Positions 23,871 through 33,700 of a DNA stretch of 64,000 bases are shown here, piece after piece. This DNA comes from Phoronis australis (taxonomy: Eukaryota; Phoronida; Phoronidae). A program made the translations under genes and the position numbers. Under the pieces are notes generated by a model. The model had not been told where the DNA came from. It did no database searches and saw only the letters and a program-made list of their open reading frames with translations. Numbering within the stretch: the first letter of the stretch is position 1; the number at the start of each line of letters is the position of its first letter. The stretch is taken from contig NMRA01000120.1 of the NCBI GenBank assembly GCA_002633005.1, positions 315,056-379,055 on the forward strand, given 5' to 3'.

Positions 23871-24447
23871 CTCGCTGGTTCCCTGCGTGTCCGCTAGGGG
23901 GATGAGAACACGCAAGTATCATTTAATTTTCCTCGGGAACTTTTTTACACCGGCGTTTCTGATTGGCTGGTCGAATTCTCAACAGGTAGCGCTTTACGAA
24001 AACAAACTGGCATGACTGATGAAGGAAGTGTAAATTAATGTGGTCTGTTATACAGACAAATCGGTGCTTAATTCACGTTCAAGAAATGTGGCCGTGCCTT
24101 TTCGGAGTGCATTATTCTACTGTCGCTGACTTTAGTTTACGTTGCTGCCCTGTATTCACACAGAATTAATAACACACCGGTTAAATCGGCCAGATTTGTG
24201 TTTATTGTACATGTATGTGCTTCAAGCACGCGGCTATTAAACATTACTGGAGAAACGAAATATTTGCTGTCTCACCACTTGCATGACAAGGCTAAAAATC
24301 GTTCATAATCCGCCATTTTTTTGTTGTTGTAAAGCTTACCAACGACTGCCGAGATTACATCAACCAGTGATAAAACGCGTGCTACTGAATCAGTGATACC
24401 TGCGTGTTCTCTACCCCGCCCAAGTGGACACGCAGGGAACCCGCGAG
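23871..24447. mobile_element. 577-bp MITE with 9-bp target duplication (MULE-like)
   Basis: Flanked by perfect 9-bp direct repeats ATCTGGCGG at 23862-23870 and 24448-24456. Terminal inverted repeats are about 56 bp: CTCGCTGGTTCCCTGCGTG on the left, CTCGCGGGTTCCCTGCGTG on the right, both continuing to GAGAACACGCA. The left half recurs at 54264-54515, the right half inverted at 56802-57055, and a 79-bp derivative is at 60497-60575. Nine-bp duplications are typical of Mutator-like elements; superfamily assignment is inference because no transposase is present. A short ORF start survives inside (24272-24316). Confidence 0.8.
24272..24316 (-). pseudogene. Truncated start of a lost transposase ORF
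   Basis: ATG at 24316-24314 opens 14 codons (MADYERFLALSCKW) before TGA. The related element at 56802 carries MADCDRFLALLCKW at the matching place. Conservation of the reading between diverged copies suggests the N-terminus of the ancestral transposase; the protein family is not recognised. Confidence 0.4.
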
Positions 24448-24549
24448 ATCTGGCGGCACAATAATTTTCCCACAACACCACCTGCAGAGAGGAGTGGCCC
24501 TTGTTTGACGGAATACTGCATCCCTTATTTGTTTGTCTTATTTGATTGG

Positions 24550-24802
24550 TTGATTCGTGTTTCCCTGGTCTCTATATATATCACTTTCACTTGTATTTCA
24601 TATAGTAGTATCAGTAGTATTATGAGCAGTATTTAGCAGTATTAGCAGTTGTTTCTCCACATTGAGAGTTGTTATCCTCAAGTTACGTTTGCAGTCGTCA
24701 ATATATTAGTCAAGACTCATCTCTTGTTCTAGCCTACGAACCACTAGCCTACGAACCACCTCTGCGTACAATAGCCAAACCGCATTTTCGCCGTACGCCA
24801 CA
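24550..24802 (+). mobile_element. BEL/Pao retrotransposon, 5' LTR (left edge uncertain)
   Basis: The end at 24802 (GTACGCCACA) is fixed by a 55-bp repeat of the same sequence at 25428-25482. A TATA-like TATATATA lies near 24573. The left edge is an estimate. A TGG-starting primer-binding-like sequence begins at 24806, just after the LTR end; the matching tRNA was not identified. Confidence 0.5.
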
Positions 24803-25427
24803 TGTTGGTGCCGCGGCCGTGGATTGAAGACTGACTGCCTCATTTCATCGCTCAACTCATATACTAGCTACCATGTACACTTCTTTCAGAAACGCCTGAA
24901 GTCAAAACGAGCCGCACAGAAAGGCTAAGTCACCACCCTGCTCAACCGTCTACACGAGCTACCGCCTTCGTCACCTGAGAGCAAACTTCTACTGGGCACC
25001 CTTAACACCAAGCTGAACACCATTCCTGTATTCAACGCTGCCATCCACGACCTTATCGATGAAGACAACGCAACTGAAGAAATGCTGGCCGATGTATCCT
25101 ACACAACTGAGATAGAAATTGCTCCACACTCCCGTCTCCACAACCTGCCGTGATCACCGCACCCTCAACTGGAAATGTACGTCTACCTAAGCTGGGACTA
25201 CCTTGCTTTTCAGGCGACCAATTGGACTTCCCCGCATTTTGGGACATGTTTTTCGCCACCATCGACACCAATCACCAGGTTCCTGTAATTCAAAAACTTC
25301 AATATTTGTTCTCGGTGATGTGATGGACCTGCCTAGGAAGTTATTAGTGGACTCACACTCACGCCCGAAAATTATAACATTGCGAAAGAACTTCTCACAG
25401 AACGCTACGGTTCCCAAAGCCGACATC
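24803..25427 (+). pseudogene. BEL/Pao gag relic
   Basis: Remnant of the gag protein (DUF1759-type) that packages retrotransposon RNA. Three parts are visible in at least two frames. A helical N-terminal region around 24950-25150 includes IHDLIDEDNATEEMLADV and ends at TGA. The diagnostic block RLPKLGLPCFSGDQLDF starts at 25180 and runs through PAFWDMFFATID to a TGA after about 25320. ENYNIAKELLTERYGSQS starts at 25367 in the first frame. This is the order found in BEL/Pao gag. Frameshifts, stops and loss of the zinc knuckles, protease, reverse transcriptase and integrase show the copy is dead. It is bounded by LTR sequence on both sides, so a large internal deletion removed pol. Confidence 0.75.
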
Positions 25428-25482
25428 TTACGAACCACCTCTGCATACCGATATCCAAACCGCATTTTCCCCGTACGCCACA
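25428..25482 (+). mobile_element. BEL/Pao 3' LTR remnant
   Basis: Repeats the last 55 bp of the 5' LTR (24749-24802): ACGAACCACCTCTGC, then CCAAACCGCATTTT, then CCGTACGCCACA, with only a few differences. It directly follows the gag relic, indicating deletion of pol and most of the 3' LTR. Confidence 0.7.
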
Positions 25483-28296
25483 TTCTGGTTGATTAATAGA
25501 ACGAAATGGCATCATTCCGATTGGTTGAAAATAGAATTCAAACATTTTGACTCATGGTGAGAAATGAAGGCGCATGTTGTTCCTTCAATTGAGAAATGTA
25601 GGCATATTTTTTACTCACGAGTCGGTATTTACTTCGAGTTTGCAGTTGCGAATCTAGGATGTCGCAACCACACATATAGGAAAGCAAAAGTCCGCGAGCA
25701 TTCCAAGCGGTCTCTGAGGGGAGCCCAAACACAATTATAAAGGAAAATAGGTGCATAACGCTCAAAAACGATATACAGGCGGCGTTTTTAGTCACCCGTG
25801 GGGTGTGTCCTCGGGGCCCTTCGATCGTCTGTTGACTATCCGATTCATTTCCCTGAATCCTCGTTCACATCCAGCTGAACAGCAACGAAGAGTCTTAATT
25901 CATCATGTAAAAAGATGGTTGGTTGCGCCTACGTGCGCCTACACCCCACTATAATGTAACTTACGGTGCGCAGGCGCTACGTTCAAATGCGCTTACGCCC
26001 CACTACAGCACTGGAAATGAGCCGGAAAAGTTTGGTGAGACGCTCCGTTGTTCTACTAAACCCCTTGTTATTTCTGTAGAGTGCATCGATTTTGGTCACA
26101 GTGACATTTTCCAATAGATAGAGCAGTATATTGAAACATTTATCAACATGTGATCGGATTGTCCGAATGTTGTTGTTGTTTGTCATTATCCACACATGTT
26201 CATTGACACATGTTGATTGACTAAGCCAGTTCCGCCGGGCCAACCAGTTAAGATTGGTATAAAAGCCTGAAGTCGTCATCGACGGCCATTGAGCCGGCGA
26301 AGTCTGTCGAGTGCAGGCAATCAGCAGTCACGTTACACGACACTTTCACAGTGCTCCCCTCGACGTAGCACTGAGGAAAGTGCAATCTGCCGACGTATGG
26401 GGGGGGGGGGGGGGGGGGGGNNNNGTGGGGGAGCAGATCGGGCAGAGGATTTGCCTACCAGAGACGCTGTATTATGATTAAAACACAACTTACGTTCATG
26501 TACAAAGCTTTCCAAATGCAGATATAATTACACTTGTAAAACTATTTTAAAGAACTCTTTTTCTATCGACAAGTCATATTGTGGGCTGAAAGAGTGTGAA
26601 ATAGATTTTCGTTGTTTATTGTTCGGGGATTGCTTTTCTCCTAAAACTCTTATTTGTTGGACATTTTGTTACAACTGTTTCCAAGTACTGCTTGTCAATT
26701 CAAGAAAACAATATGCGATTGTGAAAGAGGTAGACTGGAGTGAGAAACAAAATTTCAGTAAGTTATCTGACGGCAGGTTGCACAGATAAATTTGCCGGGT
26801 TATACAATAGCATTCCATTCATTTTATCATCTTCCCTGCTGGTGTTTCGTTACTTTTGACAGCGACTTTCGGTGTAGCTTCATATCAAACTGAAACTGTA
26901 GAACAACATGTGAATCATGAGAAATGTGAGTTTATTTCGTAAACCAACATTGGCGTGTATTATCTTACTTAGATCCGGTCAGATCAGTTATTTCCACATG
27001 TGGTATTTACTGACGTTAAAACATAAAATTATATTGTAATATCTGGCACCAAACGCAATGACAAGCGACCATTTCCGCTTTTGATATCAGGGCTTCATTC
27101 CGTCTGCTTCCCTTTCGCTAAATTGCTTCCTTGCCGAACTATGTTTGAGCGGACTAACGAAATGTCGTCGACCTCCACATGTTGTTTGGCAGTTCTAAGA
27201 GAGCCGACTCGTCGCATCGTGACTGAGGAGAGGTGGCGTGGTTTGCAGGCGTTCATTACGCCTCTGCACATGCAAGAGGGTAATGTACGTTCCCCGTCGC
27301 GGGCGATTGAATCCCTGAGCTCACTCGTGTGTGATTTAGTCGCCCGCAGATAGTAGATAGAACTTTTTTTCCTTCCTACGAGTACATCTGACTAAACCAG
27401 ACAGCTGTTGGTAGATACTGTATTGGTGACCAACGACAACGTGTTGTTTGCAGGCCCGTAGCCGGGAGGGGGGGGGGGTTGTTCGGGGAGTCCGATCGAA
27501 CCTCCCGTGGAAAAGGTCCAGCCCCAGCCTATCCGTTAAAGATAGGATATAGGTGGACAACAAACACACAGTTGTGGCAACTACTAGTACTACTAACTAC
27601 AATGATAACTAAATTTTGAATTCTAATTCAAAGCGGTTCACGTAATCATCGGTCTGTACCCGGTCAACTTCACCCGAGTGGTGTTTGCGTAGATGAAATT
27701 CCGGTGCAGACGATTAGAGGAGGCTTAATGTTATTCATCGTCGTTGAACGCGCGTGGTGGTTACACCAAAGGGTAAAAAGGGAGTCTAGAAATAAATGTC
27801 TGTACCCAGCTAAGCTAAATAGCAGCGAGAGAGCTCCCAAAAAGTAGTGCGGTTGAAGGCCTTAAAATCGACCAAGACTGAAACAAAACAGCAGAAAATT
27901 GGTTTGTTATTTCTGCTATTTTGACATACTTGTTAGGATAGTACGATAAAGTGCAAGCATTTTCAAATTTCGAATTGAAAGTGGTTTGATATGCAGCAGT
28001 GACCCAGCATACTATTATTGGTTCTCACAATGCAGTTCTTAGATTTGAATGACCTGATGCTCGAAATCAGCGGGAATGACACACACGTAGAAAACGTAAA
28101 CAGGTTGTCCACTTGCATTGTTCAGCTTGTGAAGTGATTACAGCGGTACATGTGGAACATTCAAGTGTCACTAAAAATTAAACGTGGTTGCGGGAAATAA
28201 ACACTACAGAGTAATGCCTTGGTCACCATGGCGGTCGATGCCGTTGACTGAATTCCATCCTGATGTCTGGCACAATCGAGCAGGACCAGGTGATAC
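25483..28296. other. Non-coding stretch, no gene seen
   Basis: Contains a poly-G run with a gap (26399-26424) and a G-rich stretch near 27467-27478. No convincing exon or RNA gene. Confidence 0.4.
26399..26424. other. Poly-G run with assembly gap
   Basis: Twenty-two G followed by four N. Confidence 0.9.
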
Positions 28297-28565
28297 TTAA
28301 AGGCGAAGGCAACCTTTTTCCATGTCATTTTGAGCTAAAATAAGGTTGGTTGGTTATCCTAGAAATATTTTCCACTTAATTATAGCTTTTCGGAATTTTA
28401 TTAATTATTCGTCCGTTACTGCGGAAGTGACGTTTTAGGAGGCAAGCATTTCGCGCCAATTTCTTTTCATATAGTCTGACTGTGAGAGCTGCCGAGTCTG
28501 TCATTGTTCTACCTCTGTTGTGTTAAGTTCCGTCCTTGTTTGCTTTCATTTACTAGTCAGTCAAC

Positions 28566-29083
28566 ATGCCACACTGTTGCTGCACACCGGAATGTACTAA
28601 TTATCGGCTCACGCGCGCTTTGGGAGTACCTTTGCATCGCTTTCCGATGGATGACACACATTCGCCGTACTTGGCTCGTTCGTGTGAAGAACGCAGCGTT
28701 ACCCGTCCACGCAACGTACAAAGCAGTGGAGAATTACCGTGTGTGTGGCAAGCACTTTCTGCCGTACGATTACGAAAGGGATTTGTACGCTGAACTGATG
28801 AAGGTCCCTGCGAAACAACGCCTGAAGAAGGATGCCATTCCGTCTGTGTTGATTCCCGGCAGTGCCCCGTCGCCACCCTCGAGAAGTGCGTTTTTGAAGC
28901 GAGAAGCCTCGCGAGCTGTGGCCAGTACACTGACTGGAGCCAGTGGAGGCACTTCATCTACTGTCACCCGTGCCTCCGAACGTACCCCAGAGCGTGCAAT
29001 TCCTGGAACCAGTAGTGATTCGCCCTGTGCTGTTTTCTCCAGCCCAGAGCCTCTAAGCAGCCCTGCAGCCATATTAAGTAGTG
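28566..29083 (+). pseudogene. THAP-domain protein, frameshifted, cut by gap
   Basis: THAP domains are C2CH zinc fingers that bind DNA, here presumably transposon ends. The first half reads from ATG 28566: MPHCCCTPEC supplies the CxxxC pair, followed by LHRFPMDD. The second half continues in the next frame from about 28660: RRTWLVRVKN, then CGKHF (Cys codon 28744, His codon 28753, the CxxH pair), and AIPSVLIP, equivalent to the AVPTIF-type box that ends THAP domains. A one-base gain (or two-base loss) between about 28650 and 28660 joins the frames. Downstream is a Ser/Pro/Thr-rich linker that runs into the N gap. Either the copy is dead or the shift is a sequencing error. Confidence 0.75.
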
Positions 29084-29178
29084 NNNNNNNNNNNNNNNNN
29101 NNNNNNNNNNNNNNNNNNNNNNNNNNNNNNNNNNNNNNNNNNNNNNNNNNNNNNNNNNNNNNNNNNNNNNNNNNNNNN

Positions 29179-29338
29179 CTGCCTGTGCCTGTGCGTACTC
29201 AGCCTCGTTATACTCGGGCTCAAACATGTACCCACCCACTGAATGTCCGTGAAAAAATTCCTCGTCACCACTGCTGTGAACAAGGTCTCCGTCACTCACA
29301 CTACTGTCACTGTGATACGGGTCACCGACTTCAGTCAT
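29179..29338 (-). CDS. Acidic N-terminus of a second transposon ORF (partial)
   Basis: ATG at 29338-29336 opens 53 codons on the minus strand that run into the N gap, convergent with the THAP gene. The peptide is rich in Ser, Asp and Glu (MTEVGDPYHSDSSVSDGDLV at the start) and contains YMFEPEYNEAEY. Acidic openings with a Y-x-FEPE motif are, as I recall, common in transposon-borne proteins carrying a P2X7-like zinc-binding domain in invertebrates; that link is an inference because the C-terminus is missing. The frame opens about 174 bases inside the right terminal repeat, as expected for an element gene. Confidence 0.45.
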
Positions 29339-29943
29339 TTTCAGCTTACAACACACTAAACAATCCCTAAATCCAACGTAGTTGAGTTCTCTACTAACCT
29401 ATCTTGCCGCAGAATACTCGCCGATGGAAAGTGGTGGCGACAATTGTTGAAAAACAGCACAAAACTAAAGTAGAATAGAACAGAATCGCACGGTAAAGTC
29501 AACGCAAAACCAAGTGGCGGGAAACGCTTGCCTCCTAAAACGTCACTTCCGGAGTAGCGGACGAGTAATTAATAAAATTACGAAAAGATGTAATTAAGTG
29601 GAAAATATGTCTAGGATAACCAACCCACCTTATTTTAGCTCAAAATGACATGGAAAAAGCTTGCCTTCGCCTTTAACGGCAACAATCAACCAGCCAGTGC
29701 GTCTGGTAGGATGGATCGACAGTTGTTGTTTGTTGCTGGCAGTTGGTTTTTCGGTCATGTCAACATCGTCAGACGGAAATCCAACTTCCTTGGAAGTAAT
29801 GGTTCTAAATCAATTATAAGCTCCGTAAGCGGGCCCACAGTGATGACCAATCATTACGTATCGGAAGAACGGCCGCCAAGCTGGTTCTGGTGTACCAATA
29901 ACTGCCTCCCTTTTTCTCCCCCGAAAGCCAAGAGCCTGGAACA

Positions 29944-30300
29944 CTATCCTCTCTTCTTCTTCTTCTTCTTCTCTGAGATGAGTTGGCTTAAGACACCGGT
30001 ACGGTCTACGCATCCTCCAAAACCTGGAATGTCAACCTTCTGAACAGATGTGCCAACATACTTATTGTTTATCGGGTACTTCGTCAATCCTCTGGCGAGA
30101 AAGGAAAAGAAAACATTCCCCTCGATGCTCTGGAGCAAAATGTTGCAGAATTCTGCGATATTTCGTTCACTTGGTATCACACCTTTGGATCACGTCTTCC
30201 CCAAATTGTCAGGATCTTTGGACACTTCTTGTTAACTTTGTAAGGAATGCCGTTTGGTCCAGGAGTTGATCCTGATTTTGCCTTCTTGTCACCTTCCGGA
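29944..30300 (-). pseudogene. Non-LTR reverse transcriptase relic (N-terminal part)
   Basis: Two adjacent minus-strand pieces in different frames read as the fingers region of a non-LTR reverse transcriptase. 30290-30177 gives KSGSTPGPNGIPYKVNKKCP, ending in TGA. 30180-29944 gives IAEFCNILLQSIEGNVFFSF, then the motif SVQKVDIPGFGGCVDRTGVL before entering a (GAA)n run. The order PGPNGIPY ... SIEGNVFF ... SVQK.GIPG is typical of a widespread invertebrate non-LTR family. The catalytic FADD region is not found downstream. More degraded sequence of the same ORF probably extends to about 30770 on the minus strand. Confidence 0.75.
29952..29971. repeat. (CTT)n microsatellite
   Basis: Short uninterrupted TTC run. 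It marks the point where similarity to the reverse transcriptase ends. Confidence 0.8.
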
Positions 30301-30770
30301 ATGGCACCCCAGTAGCAAGGGGATGGGTTTGTTTGTTGGTCTATATGTTTAATTCAAAATAATGTACTCTCCCTGTGACACCTATCTCATCGCGTCTCTC
30401 AAGTAGCTCTAATGCTGAACTTAGGAGAACTCCGATTTCCAGAATTCCCCTCTCCTATCAGATTCCTAAGAATGGATCTTTTTAAAACTTGTCTTTTCAC
30501 ATATAAGTTTTCGAGTATTCTGGTCTCGCAGTGTTTCCCTCAGTTGCTTTTATTTAATTTTTTGGCTTTCGCCAGCTCTGCGGTAAGCTTTCGTCAAAAA
30601 TCTGAACAAACTGCGGATGTTCTTAATCCTCCGCTCCCGTCTTCTCAGTGTAAATGGCGTTGGCACTCTTGCCTTCTGCTCCTCTGTACCAAACCTTTCC
30701 CATTCTACGTTGTAGATGATGTCGGCACAGTGGCAATGTTCTTTCCTACGCCAACTTGAAGGGCTGTTTC

Positions 30771-33700
30771 CAAAACGATGTCAATGTCGATACAGCCAAT
30801 TATTTCAACACCTTTTCCAAGTCCATTGTCGTCGAATGGGCTGAATCAAGCTCACCGCGCTGGAATCTCCGTGACACCAACCATGATCTGCACGTTGTTG
30901 CGGGAAATATGGGGAATTGAAAGGCTTTCAATGTTGTGGGTTGACTCCTGATTGAGTTCTACCTGCCTCTCACCGGCGCGATGCTCCGTGCGTTGTCTCT
31001 GATTTCTAGCCTGATGCACCAGGAGATCTGTGCCTCGGTTGATTCTTCTCTTATGGGAGTGAGTCGATTGTCGGTTGTTGTACACGGTTTCTTATTCGGT
31101 CATGTCGACATGTTATGGATATCTTTCTTAGAATGTGGATTCATGGAAGTAAGAGTCAGTTATAGCGAACAGCGTATCCACTACTCGGTAACGTCATTCA
31201 AAGCCGTCAGAAAGGAGTCTGTTGAATAGGAAAGGCTTCCAATTAATCGATTCCAACCACCATAGTTGCCAACATTTCAAAATGAAAAAACGGGACATCT
31301 GGATCTAGGCCATAACGCAAGAGGGAAATATTTACTGAAACACCCAGAAACATCATGCTGGCGTGGTTCTAGTCGTGACTGTGAAATGGAGCACGGAAAA
31401 ATGGGCATATAGCGTGGAAAGGACGATGAGCACCGAAAGAAATATGCAGCCACACATTAACACAATAGCGTCAGTGTGTGAATACCGCTCCCTGCGTCAA
31501 AAAGCCGACATTCCAATGCTTTGACAAGACGGGGGAGAAAACTTCAAAAGCGAGATGGTCTCGCCAAAAACGGGAACATTGGCAGCTATGCGCACCAGAT
31601 ATATACTACCCAGTGCAAGACCTAACGCGACACCGTTCTGGTCTCACGCAAACTACATTTAACCGATAATCATTTTATTTGGCATTAATAGTTCATCTGA
31701 AGTTAATTCGTGGTTATAGAACGTAGACTTAAAGATACAGATAGATAGAAAATGTCACTACTGACATTCACACAATTAATATGAAGCTCTAGGTCTCAAC
31801 AAAACACCATATATAGGCTTCAGAAATAGGCCCTAAGCAAACGCCAGTTCAAACGTCACAACCTACTATTGTGACACGATAAAACACTTACGGTTTATGT
31901 AATAAATGGATAGTACCCGAGGCTACATAATAAATTGATTTGCCATAAGGTTGTGTATTTAATTAGAAAAGTCATCAGAGAACCGAAGCCAGATTAGACA
32001 ATATATTTGCACATTCACTTATAGCTGTGTTACGTTTATTCCTTAGTATAAAATGTTTAAACAGTCCGTGGACAATATAATACATCTGATACGAGTAAGT
32101 GGGAAAGTGTTCTTTGACGACTTGTCTTGTTAATTTTCGCATGATCTGTGCTCAGATTTTAATTACCAAATTGTGTCCAAATTCCAAGAAAGCCCTACCG
32201 GTGTCGCTGCTGTAAGCCTAGTTCCGTCAAAGTGCCGCGACTCAGGTTACGACTTAAAATCGTATCGAGAAAAACAGACCAGAGCACTTGAATATTGAAA
32301 AGCTTAACTACTGTACCTTGACCAAAGTGGATTACAATGTGTAATGCTCTAGTGACCTCTGACTTTTTCGATTTTCAATAAAAAATCCCATGTGCGAAGC
32401 GTTTAGTAATTGCCTAAATGTGTACAGAAATTGCAATTAACCGCGTATACCGTCCTTGATTAAATGAAATGCCATTTCCTTAGTCGCACGTTATAGTCGA
32501 ATCATGTCCTTTTTGAGCAATTTACAAAAAGGCCTCTGTTTAGCTGTGGACAATGAAAAAGTTCGAGGTTTGGTGTCTACGCAATCAATCACACAAATCA
32601 AAGTTGACGTGAGTGGTCGCATTATCTGTACGTGTAATAAGACAACTGTACTTCGCTGTTTTAAGTAGACACAAAGTCCCTCGTGTCGTTTCGGTTGTGG
32701 AGGTTTTGTTTGACGAGTTTAATTTAGAGATGAAACTCTTAACAACAATATGTGACTGTGCGAATTGTAAAACGAGTAGTTACATGTTTTTAGTTAAATA
32801 TAATCATTGGCTTGGAGTAACGTGGTCTATGAGACCAACGAATGGTTAGCTTACAAGGTTAATTGGTACTTAGTACACCAAAATACATAACGCATAGCCA
32901 ATAGCACAAATTGGAGTACCCATAGACATCATCAAACGGAGATATTGCCCAGTAAGAGCTGGACCGGGTAATTGATGGTGACCACAAATTTCCTCTACGT
33001 TATCCCAACACGTATTGATCTCTGTCAAGCACAATTAAAATAATACGTGTACAAGCACAACACCAGTGTTCTCATAGAAGTTTCAATAGCTCAAAACAAA
33101 CCAGAATCCGGAAGTAAAGTTGATCGTGTTTGTGAGCGATAAGCAGTTGGCCTAACTGGAAGAATAAATAGACAGAAATGTGATTGTTACTTAAGATTTA
33201 AAGTGACATTAACGGCGAAAATAGCTCCAGGAACCTGGTCGCGGTAACAGAATGCTTTGCCAGTGAGCTAAATCTCACTCGCTAAATGGTTGAGTATTTT
33301 GAGGGTGTTTACGTGGTCAACGGCCTTGATTTCAGCGAACGTGAGGCAGAAAACGGCGAGAATTGGCGATTTGTCATAAAATCACAAAACACAATGGATG
33401 TTATTGTTTCATAAGTCTGGTCAAAGGTAGTAACTATCATGTCCAACAATACTAAATCCCCAAAATGTTTTTCAGCCTTGAAAGCCATAGTGTCCTATTA
33501 CCATCACGTGTTTTTGTTCACAAATTAGAAAATATTGGAATGACGCCAGTAGAGTTGTCTTCGAATGCATTGTAGAAATCACTAAGTATTTCTCTGGCAG
33601 TTACTTTGATACCCGTACACTGAACGGTTATTGGGAATTTTCATACCGTAAAAATTATGTTTCCTTTCGTTTCAAATTTAAAAAACACCTGTAGACATTT

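Larger units (their letters stand above)
28301..29672. mobile_element. Kolobok-like DNA transposon, TTAA target site
   Basis: 1,372-bp element bounded by TTAA on both sides (28297-28300 and 29673-29676). The ends are about 161-bp inverted repeats (28301-28461 and 29512-29672), both starting AGGCGAAGGCAA and running through CCATGTCATTTTGAGC to GGAGGCAAGC, with roughly 10% mismatch. The interior holds a THAP-domain gene on plus and an acidic ORF on minus, separated by a 95-N gap (29084-29178). TTAA duplication plus a THAP domain fits the Kolobok superfamily; the THAP domain also occurs in P and ISL2EU elements, but these make other target duplications. The catalytic part is absent or lies in the gap. 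Confidence 0.8.

Noticed and set aside
27451-27480. CAGGCCCGTAGCCGGG followed by a G run, considered as a hAT-type left end
   Set aside because: No matching inverted right end or target duplication found nearby.
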